Part shown: piece after piece, positions 46,946-60,959 of the stretch | Layout of the letters: each line of letters begins with the position of its first letter | Position numbering within the stretch: position 1 is the stretch's first letter | Origin: Lunularia cruciata | Taxonomy: Eukaryota > Streptophyta > Marchantiopsida > Lunulariales > Lunulariaceae | Assembly (NCBI GenBank): GCA_948567375.1 | Contig: OX419757.1 | Location: forward strand, 72,547,836-72,611,835 | Reading direction: 5' to 3' | DNA: 64,000 nucleotides | The notes under the pieces: model-generated | Database searches by the model: none | What the model was told of the DNA's origin: nothing | What the model saw: the letters and a program-made list of their open reading frames with translations, nothing else | Program-made: the position numbers and the translations under genes

Positions 46946-47650
46946 GGATTTGAGTAAGTACGATTCCTTCGTATGCATTCCTCGACGATATGATATTCGG
47001 AAGCTTTGTGTTTTCTTCGCCATAAGTCGCGTGAGAATAAATAGAATATATTATAATATAAAGATAATCAACATGCATCTACATCATAATGTAAAATCCT
47101 CAAAGTCTCAACAAAATAATTTGTTATATGTTGCAAGAAGGTTCTCGACTTGCAGCGGAGCCATAGTAACATGGCTTTCTCGGGAGCAGCAAGTTTCAAT
47201 CAGAGAACTGTGGGTTTGCACTTAAAATGAACGCGACAAATTATACTTACTCACATACTTTTCTCTCCGTATCAATTGCAGTTTTGTAACTTGCAGTGAC
47301 CGAGAGTCGACTGTATACGGAGATTGAGATGACAATCTGACATGAACACCCCGGACACAGTTCGGATCGCGTGGTGCATTCCTGGAAACTTATCATCGAT
47401 TGAGTCGTGCTTTTCTGCAAAGTAGTTATTGATTGAATCTCGCAATCCGTATACAGTTCTCACCCAATAAATGCAAATGCAAATTTGACAAGCCTAACTT
47501 CCTATATGAGCAATGAGTTTGAGTGGAGAAGGACTAAATAATGTGATGAATTAATTAATTAAATTTAAACACACCCCTAAGTGCACTTGCTCCCTTTTCT
47601 CGTTCAGTGCACTTTTACTGAACAGCATCCTAAGTTCTAAGTTGGCAGAT

Positions 47651-47796
47651 TTACTTTAACATGTTTACATAACATGCTTGACGTGTCACGTGCTACCTTT
47701 CGTTTAAATAGCCTCCACGTATGATGGAGAATAAGACCTTTCAACGAGACGGAGACATGACAAGAAAAGCATGTTATGTAAAACATGTTAAGGTAA
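47651..47796. repeat. Inverted repeat, 29-bp arms
   Basis: 47651-47679 and 47767-47796 are near-perfect reverse complements (a single indel and one substitution), separated by about 87 bp. A small foldback or MITE-like unit. Confidence 0.65.
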
Positions 47797-47804
47797 TCAG
47801 ATTT

Positions 47805-47855
47805 ACAAAGCCACCAGCTCCACCACCTTCAAATTCGTGGAGCAGGTGGCTTTGT
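47805..47855. repeat. GC-rich hairpin, 19-bp arms
   Basis: 47805-47823 pairs with 47837-47855 at 18 of 19 positions, with a 13-nt loop. It lies 9 bp from the previous inverted repeat. Confidence 0.75.
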
Positions 47856-49232
47856 AGTGAATATGGCACGTAGGGGGCATCGGATGCTCGGCTATGGGGA
47901 GAGTGGAAATTGAGATTGGAAATTGGGACGTTGAGATTAGATTTCGTTGAGAAAGTTTGGTAGTTTGTGTAAATTCTTGTTTGGGAACCAGTCGCAATTT
48001 GAAAAGCAATAGACTTAAAAGCAACGGATTGAATTCATAGCGAACCCAACAGAAGCCGTAAATTTTGAATAGCGAAACTGAAGCGAACTCAGCAAAAGCT
48101 GAAGATTCAAAGCAACAGAAAAAGTTGGGCTTACAAACAAATTGCTAGTTGTTTTACAAAGAATGATCTGCACCTCATAGAATCTAAAGCAAACTCAGCT
48201 GGCGCTACAGATTCAGAGCAACAAGATTTGAAAGAGCTGGTTACGATCTCAACTAAAGAGCAAAATCAGGTGGTTTTTGGTCATGGTGACGCGGTAAATG
48301 AGATAAATTGGGTTTTAAAGAGAAATAGGATGAGCTCTCTGTAATTCAAATGTGTACAAACTAAGAGTAATTTCTTGACTTTGGCAGTAGATTCAGGAGG
48401 AAAACAAGCACTTTGAGAGTTAGTATCAAGCCAGTTATCAAGGCAGTTAGGTAGGCCTCCATTGTTGACATACCCATGTTAACAATGTATATCGCCATCA
48501 ACCACACAAGTGAGTTGTTGTTGTGTTTCAAACATCATAGAATGTCCTCCGCTGTGTTGGTAGGTCCCCATCTAATCATTGTATATGGGTCTTGTACCTA
48601 GAGGTCGGTCCTTAAGACCCTTCTTCATCTCCTCGTGTGTTGTGGGCATATTGTTGACTGCACTTGCGTCTTCCTTTTTGTCGTGTAGTTATCCTCTTGT
48701 AGACTTATCTTTCATCTTGATCATTTTGTCCTTTGTGAGCTATTACGGATGATGTTCTTGATGAACTAGACTTTGTTGGGATAGCTTTGCTTTGTTGTTG
48801 TTGACACTTAGAACAAGATTGAGAATCATGACGACTTTCCTTGTTGCCTTCTTCAGCCTGGCTATAAGAACTTCCTCTTCTTCTTCCGCTATCATTTTCT
48901 CCCTAGCATGAGGACCATCCATATCTTTGTCTTCAATGTTTTGCTGGGACAACTATTCTTCATCATTAGGCTCACTTATGTACATCTTGGCATCGTATAG
49001 TTTTGAGATTACTGTGCTTCATCATTCAAATCTCCCATATTCACCTCATCTCCAATCATAGGCAACAAAATATGAGTGAACAAATTGTTACTCCTTGATC
49101 TCTTGTTGTGTACCAAAGCAACCTTCTTGTGTTTAGATGTGGTGAGTCAACCCTAGTTACTTGCTTTGTCCCTAACTTCATCATTGCACTTGTTTTATCC
49201 TTGGCTCCTACTTTCTCCTACGACCATGTCAA

Positions 49233-49598
49233 TTATCTAGGCAATTTGTTTCTGCTTCTTAGAAGCCTACACTCTTTGGGTTGCACTACTTGCACCTTCT
49301 TACAAGTATTCATCGTATTGTATGACTTGTGTACTTCTATGAACTTCTTTGTACAAACATACTCATTATTTGCTTCATGGTATTTAATTATTTCCTTAGA
49401 TAGGTCTAGATATCCTTTGAAATATGCTAGATGATGGAAGTGGCAGAGTAGTTCACCTTCTCTTCTTGTGTAAGAAGATCCATTTCTATGTAGAAATACA
49501 ATGAAAGGAGTTGCCATCATAGCTCCTCCTTTGGTCATGTCTTCCAACAACTTGCTAACTCGTTCTTGAAACATCGGTGCACAACTTATAGGTTTCAT
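49233..49598 (-). other. Hypothetical 121-codon ORF, unrecognised
   Basis: Starts MKPISCAPMFQERVSKLLEDMTKGGAMM and has a mixed, protein-like composition with several charged segments. I recognise no domain. It is overlapped at its start by a tandem duplication. It could be a transposon-derived fragment, a decayed gene or a chance frame. Confidence 0.25.
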
Positions 49599-49815
49599 TT
49601 CATGTAGAAATTAGAAGAAACTTGCTTGGTTCAAGTTTACGTATTTTCTTTTTGTTTTGACCTGAATAATTCAATGATTGGTTTGTCACCAAGAACATCT
49701 GTGCCCAACTTATAGGCTTTCCCTTCATGTAGAAGTTAGAAGAAAATTGCCTGGTTCAAGTTTACAGATATATACTTCTGTTTTGACTTGAATAATTCAA
49801 TGATTGTTTTGGTGC
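49572..49815. repeat. 124-bp tandem duplication
   Basis: The sequence from 49572 (CATCGGTGCACAACTTATAGG) recurs from 49696 with about 85 percent identity by eye. No coding role established. Confidence 0.65.
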
Positions 49816-51251
49816 CAACTTGTTGAGCTTGATCTTTGAGGTCATCAATTTGATATCTGTTTGTTGATTTCCCATTTTTTTAAAAGCCAGTTTTCTATTC
49901 TGGCTTTGAGACTCTTACTCAAATGACAGTGTGGAGTGTCTATACATTTGGCCAAAGGGCGAGCACTCTGTCCATCCTAGCACTCATTGCCAATGGTCTT
50001 TTGTCCACAAGACAGGATTTACTCTCAATTTTTTGTCACTAATATGGTTACTACTATGGATTTCCTCTAGTAGGGATATGTCTGACAGACTTGAATCCCA
50101 TAGCAAAAGCTCTAAATTTCTACTTCTTAGCTAATCAGATTTGCAATATAGATCCCACTCAAAAATTTCAGGCAGTTGGCTAATGAGTTTAGGAAGTTGA
50201 TGTTGTTTCCACTTGCCTCTCTCCTCTAGCGCCATGTCTAGATTAGTTTGTTCCACATTAACACGAGGGATTACCCTCCCAAAACCCCCTTTCACACAAA
50301 TTCTCAAGTATTTGCACTTTGGCAGTAAAAATAAGTCACTTCAGGGGTAGAGACAAACTCATGTGCACCCAAACTTTAGAGAAGTGAGAAATAAAAATTC
50401 TTCCTCATGGGGTGAGGACACAATTTTATAGTTCTGTCAAACCGATCGACCCTTGTCTAGGCAATGCAGAGCTAAGGGACCTAAACGCCAAGAGACATGA
50501 ACCTGTACCATGTTATCTTGAGGGTTTCTGGTTTAAGTTAAATCGATGTTCAATTGAGTCTCTGTTTCGGAGGGTTTGGAATCCATGGATCCCTCACAGG
50601 TTGAGGGTTTGGCCGAGTGAATACTAAGCATACCGAAGACATCGATTCTTAGATGGTTTCAAGAATTCAGGTTTTCCTACTTTTTACCCCTGCGGCATTT
50701 TGGAAGACTGGTGGTGGTAAGATGTGGTCATCGACGGACATTTCCAATGCAGGTTGTTAGACAGATTGTTACACTTACACGACTTTGTTCTAAACGCACA
50801 ACCAGTAGTAATAGTAATGAGAATCAGTTCGAGAGACTGACTCCAGGGTTACAGTCAAGAAGATGAATACATTCGATCAGATTCGATATAGATAATTGAC
50901 CTAAACCTCCTTCCACACTACACATGTTGTAGATGCAATCGTAAACAGTACACAATTCTTCAAATTATGCTGCATTAGGAGTGGAAGATGTTGGAGTTTG
51001 TCTCAGTTCTGGCAAACTTCAGCAAAGGTAAGCATAATCCATGTGTACGCCATGTTGACTGTTAAGCGCTTTGTAGGCCAAATCTCAAATTGACGTATGA
51101 ATCAAGGATCAAGCGTGATTTGCCATACGAAAGTCATGTCGACTGATGTCATATATCGTCACAAATTATTTACACGAAGTAATCTTTGAGACATTGATGA
51201 ACATATCCGGAACAGGTCGTAGGTGAGGAAAAATATGTAGTACAAGAGGTA
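49816..51251. other. Intergenic, downstream of VTE4
   Basis: No gene supported. The part next to 51251 is expected to hold the VTE4 3' UTR. Confidence 0.5.
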
Positions 51252-54200
51252 TTATGATTCCTTTCGGGCGGTTATGAGGGCGAACTTGATGAGCCCTCGT
51301 TGATAGCCTTGAACCATCAGACCCATGGCCAAAGCCCCCTTGATGGTGGTCCAACCTGCACTCCGTGGTCCTCTTTTCATTAGAAGATGCATGGTAAGTA
51401 TATGCTTAGAGCTACTCAGAATGGCCAGAAGCAACCATCACCTCACAATTTTACCTTTCTTCGGCCTTGTGCTAGATTGGAACAGGTCGCTTCAGCGCGA
51501 GAAACAGCAATGAATGTTTTCCATAACGAATTAAGGTCGTGAACTCCAAGTGTGGAACATTCACCCGCTGTTGCTTTCACTTGAAATGTCAACTTAAGGA
51601 ATACGGACTAAGGAGGAACACCACGCACCTGCTTTGGCAAGCCCGAACAGGCCTTTCAAGCTCAAGGCTGAAACCATGACGGCGGGCCAGAAAGGAGTTA
51701 CGTAGTCCGACCAATCAGCCGACTTGACATCCTGTGTAAGGCACAAAAGTACGAAAATAGCTGATCATGTTCTCCAAGGCTTCAATATCTTGCTCAGATG
51801 ATTGAAAAGGTTTATCTTTAGATACCCATGGTTTGGCTTTCGTTTTAGTCAATGCCAAAAGATAGACCAAATGATAGACAGCGGGGAAGGCTAAGGTTCA
51901 AGCTAGGGGTTTCATCCAAGCACATATCTAGAAGCTGCACAAATATTCTATAGGCTACGAGCCATACGAGCATGTCCACGAAAGCAAATTGCTAGAAGCA
52001 ACATATGCATTCTGTAGATAAGTTCCTCAAGTTCAGGCCTTAAGCGGTAAGAGCTACGGATCAAGCTAGGAGGTTCACGAAAGCAAAATATCGAAAAGCT
52101 GTACAAATATTCTATAGGTAAGAATAATACAAGGAGGTCCATGAAAGCAAGATGCTAGAAGCTGTATGCAAATTCTGAAGATGAGTACCTTTAAGTTCAG
52201 GCTTTCAGCGATTCTAACGTAGTCGGATGGTGAACACCAAGCAGGTAAGTAATAGACATCACATATCTTGTCCAACAACTCCTGTACAAATATTCATATA
52301 TGTCAATGAAGTGCATTAGTTTCTTCTCAGGATCCCTTGGTAGTTGATTGGTTCCTGTACATATTCCTTTCACATCTTAGTCCTCTGGCGGACAGAACCG
52401 TACAACGATCTCAAGAGGAAAAATGAGATTTCCAATTGCCACTGACTGCAGAAACGTAGGAGTCGGGAATCTTATTTTACCAACTCTTCCGGAGTGAGGG
52501 ACAATTCGGCTGGCTTCAAGTCCCGATGACACCAAGTGACGATCAAAATGCGGCCATCTGGTGCAGTAACTCGTGCCAGCTCCTGCAGAAACTGAAAGGG
52601 AATAAAAAGAAATTAACTTAGAACGTTCAAAACCTCGGCCAGACGTGAACGACCTTGAATAGTCCTTAATCTCCTTGGGCTTTAGCGACCATCAACAATG
52701 TTTCTCCTGTCTTTTAGGTCTTCTTGTCCCTCTTGTTCAGGCTCGTCTTGATGGTGGGAGTCTGGTATCTCTTTCCTCACACATAAGAGTTGGCATATGT
52801 TCGTATGCTCATGAACTTCGGACGTCTTCCATCTGGATGTCTCCTTTCTACAGTAAACTGCTGAGAGGGAGTTTAAACTCCACGGTTTGACTTGACTGCT
52901 CGAACCCAAGGATAATAGACAGCATCTCTAGAGCAAATATGTCTGGGGGTCAGGTATTCGAATTGATACCTTCCGCTTGTCCGGCATATGTTCTCCACTC
53001 TCCATCGACCAAACTAAGTCAAACTCACCATCTGCAAATGGTTGATTTAATGCGTCCGCAACCTGGAAACTCACCTGACACAATTGGCAAAATCTTTCAC
53101 ATGTGATAAACAAGAAATATGATAAAAGGAAGAGCATTGTTCTCATGCCGTCATTTCTTGTTTCGTGAAACAAGAGATGCTTCCGAAATTCTATACCTGT
53201 CCAAAAGACGGTCTTACCAATTTGGACAGGCCCTGTTCCGCGGTTATTGACGTTCCCCGTTGAGCCTGGATGGAACTTAAGGTAATCGCTTTTACGTTTG
53301 CATTGTATTTCCTAGCTAAGTGCCGTGCACTTCCACCAATTCCGCATCCCACGTCTACCACAGTACGAGGCTTATTCTCCTCATCGTCTACACACGACAT
53401 TTAGGCAGTTCAAGTCCACTATCAGTCTTGATATTCATACACAGACAGGTATAGCGAACAAATGGCCATAAGCGCTCATGAGTGAAAGTAGGCATCTAGT
53501 GTTATCCTCGTGCTGAGTAAAACGAATTTACTATCAGATATGTAAAAGGATCAAATATTTGAGACATTTTCTAATCTACTGGAGTACAACTCTTCTGGAC
53601 TACTTTTTTCTTCAATACAGCACGGCTTAACCCCGCGATATATGAAGTTGATAAGACACAGTACCACAACTGTGACATGATTAGATTTGACGCTTCTGTA
53701 GCTCAAGCCACAGCGACAGACAGCTAACAGTAATTATGCGATTACTTCATGTCGTTCAAACTCGTGAAATTCCTCTCGTCCACATGTGAAGAGAAGTATA
53801 AGATTCAATCATTCCAGATATCCGTCAATAGGCTAACTACGATAAGATTTCAGCGCATTTTTATCGATGCGACTTTCAAAGAAATTCGGGATACGTAGTA
53901 GACGGTAATTGCTAACCGGTAAAAGAAGTCACGTAGGAACGCGTCATTCTCTTCTGTACCTGGAATTCCAGCCCAAACTAGAGATTCTTCTATCATGCGA
54001 ATTTGAGCTGCTTTGTGATCCCCCTGATCGTCGGTTGAATTTGGATGGTAGAACCCGTGGTGCATATGCTCACCCCAAATCTCCTCCCAGATTCCAGAAG
54101 ATTCATTGTAAAAGTTCGCAATCCCTTCGTTCAGCTCTGGTACAGTGCGCTCCTTAGCTGCAACAGCGCAAACCATAGAGCGCTTTCCTTGCACAGGTAT

Positions 54201-54329
54201 AGCAGCAACAAGCCGCTTTTGCTGGGGTGCAGATTTCTTCCTCATTCCCGTGGAGCAAGACCCCGCAGGACTGCTCATGGCGGTGCAGAGAGACAGAGTA
54301 GCCATCGCACCTCCAAGAGCGACGGCCAT
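51252..54329 (-). CDS. VTE4: Gamma-tocopherol methyltransferase, plastid
   Basis: VTE4 methylates gamma- and delta-tocopherol to alpha- and beta-tocopherol with S-adenosylmethionine in plastids. I read 7 exons on the minus strand: 54329-53933, 53397-53218 with the exon start moved to 53387 (the acceptor TAG is at 53388-53390), 53074-52970, 52591-52481, 52281-52189, 51731-51629 and 51355-51252. Exon 2 is therefore 53387-53218. The total is 1083 nt, giving 360 residues plus a TAA stop, with all phases closing. The N-terminal about 55 residues are rich in Ala, Ser and Lys/Arg and fit a transit peptide. Family blocks are IANFYNESSGIWEEIWGEHM, VVDVGCGIGG (SAM motif I), FDLVWSMESGEHMPDK, VTWCHRDLK, CDVYYLPAWCSPSDYV and the C-terminal GYQRGLIKFALITARK. 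I am confident of the function. Confidence 0.95.
51908..52213. repeat. Tandem duplications around the VTE4 exon 5 end
   Basis: Repeated modules with GAAAGCAA-AT-CTAGAAGC and ATTCTG(A/T)AGAT(G)AGT occur at about 51908-51970, 51971-52068, 52069-52131 and 52132-52213. They alternate in an A-B-A-B pattern of about 160 bp per dimer. The unit includes the exon 5 end, so a vestigial exon-end copy sits in the intron. Confidence 0.65.
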
Positions 54330-57300
54330 CGCGTCAATGTTACTTTGTGATGAATCAGAAACAACGACCTCCTTCTTCTTCTCGCTCTGAAAAGAACGGT
54401 GTTTCTCCCACGTCGCCTCCTACCCTTGATTATGAGGACTGAATCGAAGTTTCTAACGCTCCGCTGCTCTTTCCAGCGCCAAAAGGCGCGACGGAGCAGT
54501 CGATGTGAATGGTAAGCGCGAGGGAGCACAAGCTGCGCTACAGCGCCAGTCGAGGCACATAACGGAGAGAAAAGGAACCGAACAGACTCCACATCCGTAC
54601 ACTATCAGGCGCTCAACGTTGGCCCCTCTGCTGGAGCGTTTCCTTCAGCGGCCACGGACAGAAGCTCATCCGTGTCGACGGAGCTCTGTGCAGAGAAGTC
54701 TGGAAGAGAGTTATTTGTCTCTCCGGTGTTCGGGATCATCCAACAAGAGGTGATCTCCTTTGGAATTATTGACGAGCAAACAACGACCAAAACTCGCAGA
54801 CGACCGCTACACACCACCGACGTCGGCAAGCCTCTTTGCCGAAGACGCAGGGGCGTACTTGTTTGACGTCGGCAAGGTCCAGTGGACCGCAGTTGTGCTT
54901 ACAGACTTATCATAACCATACTTACACACCACAGTTGTGAGTACATACTTGTCATTATCCTCGACCTCTGCAACACAAGACCGGTCCTCACAGCAAGGTC
55001 GTGCATATCCTCCCGGCGATGCTGCATGAAAATAGTAGAAAACAGGGAGAAGTCAACACTTAGATACAGTACCAAGTTTCGCTAGAAAAGTATTGTCGTG
55101 GGAGTATTAAAGTGTACGTAATGCGTCCATACGTCACAAACGATAAATTATCCCGACGAAGCTAGCCGCCAATCTAATCTACCTGTTATAGAAGACTTGC
55201 AATCTTCAAGTCCACAGCATCATGCATTCTAGTGGTGACAGGTAAATAACTCAAAGACTTCTTCGGAAGCTGATCAACACATTGTTGGACCAACACCACG
55301 TGATGCTCGAGCATGTTTCAAGCTCGACTTCTTAGCTTGAGCTAACTGCGACATGAATGTCGTAGACCGTACACTTACGACAGTTGTCGACAAAATGGAC
55401 GTACATTAGCCATGTTTCATATTTACAACGCAGTAGCTTGACAACATTTGGAGACATATGATGGGAATGGAAGCTGGTAACAACTGTTTGACGAGTCCTT
55501 AGACTTCGGTCCCTAGTACCCTTCTATAAGCTCGACATTGCCTTTCAAAATTAGGTATCGTTTCTGGACAAATTGCTTCATGTCCGAGGCCCTACTTCTC
55601 ATTCAGGACGACGGAAGCTTTCTTTACCTCTTGTGAAGATACTCATTTGGTGTTTCCAGAGGTAAATTTTCTCTTCGGGTCGCTAAAAAATGGACTTGAA
55701 TAGTTCCTGGCAGTCCAGTAATGCCCATTTAATTTCAAGGATTGGTTTTATCCGCCATGATAGTTATTGACCACATACGAGCCAAAGAATGTTCATGAGA
55801 CGCACTTGATGCTTGAAATATGCTTCGAGCGAAGGAGCATCAAGAAGATATGATTTGAACTGTGTATGTAGAATGCGAGATGTGCTGTAAGCAATACTGG
55901 GCATGTTGGAGATTAATAAAAGAGCAGAACGCCATGCATAGCAAAAGTCGGGAAGGGGAACCACATCAGTTCATCTATGTTGAATAGAAGTAAATCTTCA
56001 TACATGCTAAATTGTGATGAATGAAAATTTTGTTTCTAGACCTGAGTAATATTTTATTCTCTTTAGTGAAGTAAACTCAACTATTTGGAAAAGTAATATT
56101 CACAATGTTCCGAAGAATATCTGGCTCGACTAGTATCGTTCCTGAGCTAAAACAAAGGCACCACTCCCAAATGCCTTTCCTCCTCCTAATGTAAGATTTT
56201 TCTCCAATAACGCTTCATTGCATTCATATTTCGTTAACGAAAATGGGAAACATGTGTTTCCTTATTACGTCTAAATGCCATTTACCGCATCGCAACAGCG
56301 GGTATCAGTAGGAGATAGAGGACATAAGTAAACGCCTATGAATCAACATGATATTTTGAGATGAATTTATAGAGTCTGATCATCAATACATGCATACATG
56401 CATGGTACCCTCAATGTCCAGATTCCTGTCCGTAACTGCAACTTTTATGGAGTTAAAAGCGACCACGTCAAGATCCGGCAAGGAAGGGAAGATTCTAGAC
56501 AACGTTCTGTCTCATCATAGGTCTTTTGTCAGTGCGATATTCCAACTAAGGTTCCAATATGTCCACAAAAGCTTGACACGTGGCCGGATGTCCTAAGCTG
56601 TGCATGTTGACACATGTCAGGAGAATTGGAAGTTAATTCAGCCAATTGCTATCATGAATGTTGTTACTGCGAGATTCTCTTTTACGTGGTTCTCGTTGGG
56701 TATCTTTTGTGTCCGTTTCTTATCTTCCATATTATTTGAAATTAATTGGAAGGGAAAATTTTGCTTGTGAGAGTTAGCCTAAAACTATATTGATTTTTTA
56801 ATAATTGAATAAATTTTAAATTTTTTAGAATTTGAATAAATTAGAAATTTTTTAGCCTAAGAAATTTTTATTAATTTGATTGGTCCACAATGTATATACC
56901 ATATGCTGAATTTTTATATATTATTTGAAATTTTATGACTTTCATAAATATATGATGCTACTTATTGGAATAAATAATAATTTTCCGTAGTAAATAGCAG
57001 ATTGGTTAAGATAAAAGATGGCTCAAATAAGAATTACATTTTTAAGTCCCTTTTGTTACTAATCTTGATATTTGCATTTAAGTTTTGGAACTTGAACGGC
57101 TATTATTGCTTTATACATATAAAAGTTAATTATTTCAAATCAATTTGAATGTTAAAGTTCGTCTCTAATTTGGTGGGATTTTGAAGGAAACAATTTATTT
57201 AGACATATCATTCTCTATCCACTTTAGTAAACTCGAGATGTGCATTTAAAGTCTATTCTTTATTGAGGAGATTCCCATAATATAAAAGTCTATCAATTAT

Positions 57301-58599
57301 GCACTCTCCATGTAATATTATATATGGTTCATGATGTGGACCTTGAGATAAATAATCTTATTAGTAGAAAAGGATCAGATAGGATATGTGAAGATTTGTC
57401 CTAAAAGTTGCCCTTTGAAGGTTCGAATAATCAAATTTCATGATTTTAAGCGGCACATACAAAAGCAATCTGTACCATTAGCCATTCTACCACCTGAACA
57501 AATATGATGTTCTGGTGTGCGATAATGAGTATTGGAACCTAAACTTACAACTTTCAAGATATCTTTTATATTTTAGATTAGATTGTTAGAAAGATATTCA
57601 CTACAACACACAAGTGCTCAAAACCTAATTATCACTGAGCCTTCTTAACATTATACTGTAATGGACAAAGGCCCTCAAATGAAGAAAACTCTCAACTTTT
57701 TAGTAACTAAAGTAAGCTGAGGGAGAAGACACTAGCTTTCTTTAAAGGCTTCTAATGTTAATTATATTATAATTTCGATATATACTGACAAAACTTTAAT
57801 GAAATGGCTTTAGACATTCAGTCATGTTAAGTTATACCTTAGATTAAGCATTCTAGAAACATCTATAATGTACTTACATAAATATTCTAACGAATATAAT
57901 CCCTCCAAACATAGCAGTTCAAAGATAGTAGAAAGCCATTGACCGTACATGGTCAAAGTAAGACTCGGCGTTGTATACATCCTCTTAACGTCATAGTGCA
58001 GGGAGACTTCCTCCTTGAGTTGATGGGGAGCTCGGGAGAGGAGAGGGAGAGATGTGAGAGGAAATATCTATACTGTCCGAGGTCTCTCTAGCATATAGCA
58101 CTCAAGTGAAAAGTCAATTCTGTTTATTTTTTAATTTTGGTTTCATGGAACATAGATTGAAGACTATGGAAAATTGAGTAGAAAGTTATTATGATTTTTA
58201 GATTTTTTAGGGTTTAAAGTGATCATTACATATTGAGACAGATGGGTCGGGAATTTTTGTTTCTAATCTCTTGGTTTTTATGATTAAATTCCATGAGAAT
58301 TTAATTTAAAATTTTGGAGATGGAAAGTGAAAGTTAAGAAAATTTATAGTTTTTAGGGTTTGGAGAGATTGTATGTTCTTATGTAAGTTGTGACGTGCGG
58401 GGTTGTGGTTTTCCAGGTATGGGGAGATATGGAGAAGAATATCATATGTTACTATCTTTATTCTTTCGCTAGCCATGGCTATACCTCTCTATGTGGGATC
58501 GCCTAGAGCAACTTAGGATACACCATGCATGGTGTGTCACTATCGCTTTACCTTGCAAAGGATAAAGACCCCATGTGGGAAGGATGCACAAGGACTATG
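54330..58599. other. Intergenic region
   Basis: The first part upstream of 54329 should hold the VTE4 promoter. The rest, especially after 56700, is AT-rich with no gene or element recognised. Confidence 0.5.
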
Positions 58600-58850
58600 A
58601 TTGTACCACTTGGGATACCCATGTAAGGCGAGCGACCGCATCGACAATAGTGACACTCAAGATTATGCATGCTTCTTTTATCCTTTGTTGATTGTTCCAA
58701 GGATACTGATTGAGTTGGGGGAGTGGTTAGCTTCTCAGGCGTGTTTCATTTTGGGATTATTTGAGTTTCCCATGTCTACGTCTATTCCATAGGCTACCCC
58801 GCACACTCCATGATGAGGCTAGATAGGCTTTTTGCCTACCACTTGATCAT

Positions 58851-60420
58851 TTGGCACGTGATTCCTTGGACATGTTAGCATGGTTCCTATTCCTCTTACT
58901 CCCTCAATGGTGTCTTTGTTATGCTAGAGAGAGACATGCTGGGCATAAAGAGATGGTTGCTAGATTTCATCAATTTCAAGTAGTGGATTGGGTGGCCCTT
59001 CAGGAGAAGTCTATTAGGGCTACACGTTTTAGGAGATGGGTTTTGCCACATGATACCACAGAGTCCACTCAATTATGATGGTGTAGGACATTGGGTCAGG
59101 CGGGAGAGTTTAGTAAGCAACATGAGCCCTACACCTTTTTCCTACAGCTAATCCTACTGATGAGACTATCTCTTCCTTATGACACTCCACCATATGACAA
59201 TAGAAGGAATACCACTAGAGGTCTTAGATTATTAGCTTAAGCAACCTTTATATCTTGATAGGTTGCTTTTTGCACAAGCATTGTGCATTTCAGAAGGCTT
59301 ATCAAGGATGGTTTATGAGCACCTTAGAGATTGCTTTCAAGCAGATGATCCTTCTAGTGTTTTATCGAGTTGTTTCAAGTGGCTGCCGCAATAGCGAGAA
59401 GAGACATTCATATGTTTGTTAGTCAGGTGTTAGGTGCTAGTCAACTTCTCATAATGGAGAAGGATATGGGAGCATTAGAACAATTGCTATTGGAGAGATC
59501 TTTTTGCATTTGGTCAGACGTACCATTGTCCTTCAACATCATTCTCACTTTTGATAGCACCTCAGTCTACATCAATTTGGAATAGCTACACATGGAGGAT
59601 GTGAGGCTATATCTCTAGGTATTAAGGCACTCCTAGATATCCATCCAAAGTGGATCATCCTATAGGTGGATGTTGAGAACACTTTTAATTTGGTTTCACA
59701 TGCATCCATCTTTAGGAGCTTGGGGAGGTTGGTTTGGCTTGGTGGATCCTTGGTGAGTATTATTCCTTTTGTGCGGTCTTTTTATGGCTCTCTTGCTTCC
59801 TTTTATTACCACCATGGTTGTTCACATGAAGGAGCTACCGTCTTGGAGTCAATTGTTGGTACATGTTAGGAAGATCCTTTAGGGGGACCTTTATCTATCC
59901 TTTAACCTTCATTATCTACCATGGCTCACTTTAGAGCACTCCTATCTACTACTTTGGTCATGCCAGGTTGTGTATTTCCCTCATTGGCAAATGATACACA
60001 CATTGTGGGCCCTATAGATCAGATTAGGCAGGCCTTTGACCACTTGACTACCAAGCTACATCTAGTAGGCTTGAGAGTCAAGGTATCAAAGTGTAGGGCA
60101 TAGTCCCTTTAGATATCCCCTCCACCTTGAGCTTCCAAGGAGATGTATCACATCTATAGATGGACTATTTGTTCTTGGAGTGCATGTAGGATCTGAGGAT
60201 TTTATCACACACTTCTTAGACGCTACCCTTGTAGAGGATGTTCTCCATGTGGATGACCTTCTGTTACTAGGAGATCTGTATGTGGTATTTGGTATACTCT
60301 CCTCTAGTATTGCTCATCAACCAACTTACCTCATCCATATAGTTCCTCTCTTCTCATCCTTCCTATCACATCTAAGAGCTTTTGATAGGAGGATTATATG
60401 AATCTTTGGAGATATTATTG
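58851..60420 (+). pseudogene. Reverse transcriptase of the non-LTR element
   Basis: The N-terminal part contains LLLPQWCL and GHKEMVARFHQF near 58900. Motif A is VDVENTFN at about 59666. The HHGCSHEGATVLESIVG block follows. The catalytic box reads SLANDTHIVG, near 59985-60010; ADD is expected, so one catalytic Asp is Asn. The downstream motif with GLRVKVSKC and HVGSED follows. Confidence 0.78.
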
Positions 60421-60959
60421 GACTAGGGACATTTGAGTGTGTGATAGGGGATTTGGCAAGTAGACAAATGGCTCTACCAATCTTATGTGGAGTGGTCTAC
60501 TTTCTATCTATGGAAGAGATGGCACCTATAACATTTTGGGTAGTTGGGCTCTCTGGCACTCCTACTTTCCTCTCATTTTGTGGTTGTGATAGGCCAATTT
60601 TGGAGACTTATGTGACAGAGGTGGAGGAGGTATCCCTTTCTCTCCAAATGTTATTATGGCATACAAAAGATAGTCTATCCATGTTATCTATGGCACAAGA
60701 GGGCTTTCCATCTTTTGCTTCACTATCATCAGATTGGACTAGAGGTTTATAGTTTGCCTTGATGGAGCAACAATGTGAGCATACACTACATTCTTTCTTA
60801 GTTGACTCATCCATTCCTCAAGTTACTAGGGCACATCTTTTCTCTTGCTCCAACAAGGATGCAAGCTCTTGGATCCTAGCTCAATTGTGCATTAGGGCAT
60901 TCTGATTTGCGCTAGTTACTTTCTCTATGACAATGTGGTTTTGCCTACATTTGGTCCAC

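Larger units (their letters stand above)
46946..49232. other. Intergenic stretch with inverted repeats
   Basis: No gene was supported. It includes the inverted repeats at 47651-47796 and 47805-47855. Minus-strand frames such as 48743-48952 are acidic or basic peptides without a recognisable family. Confidence 0.4.
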
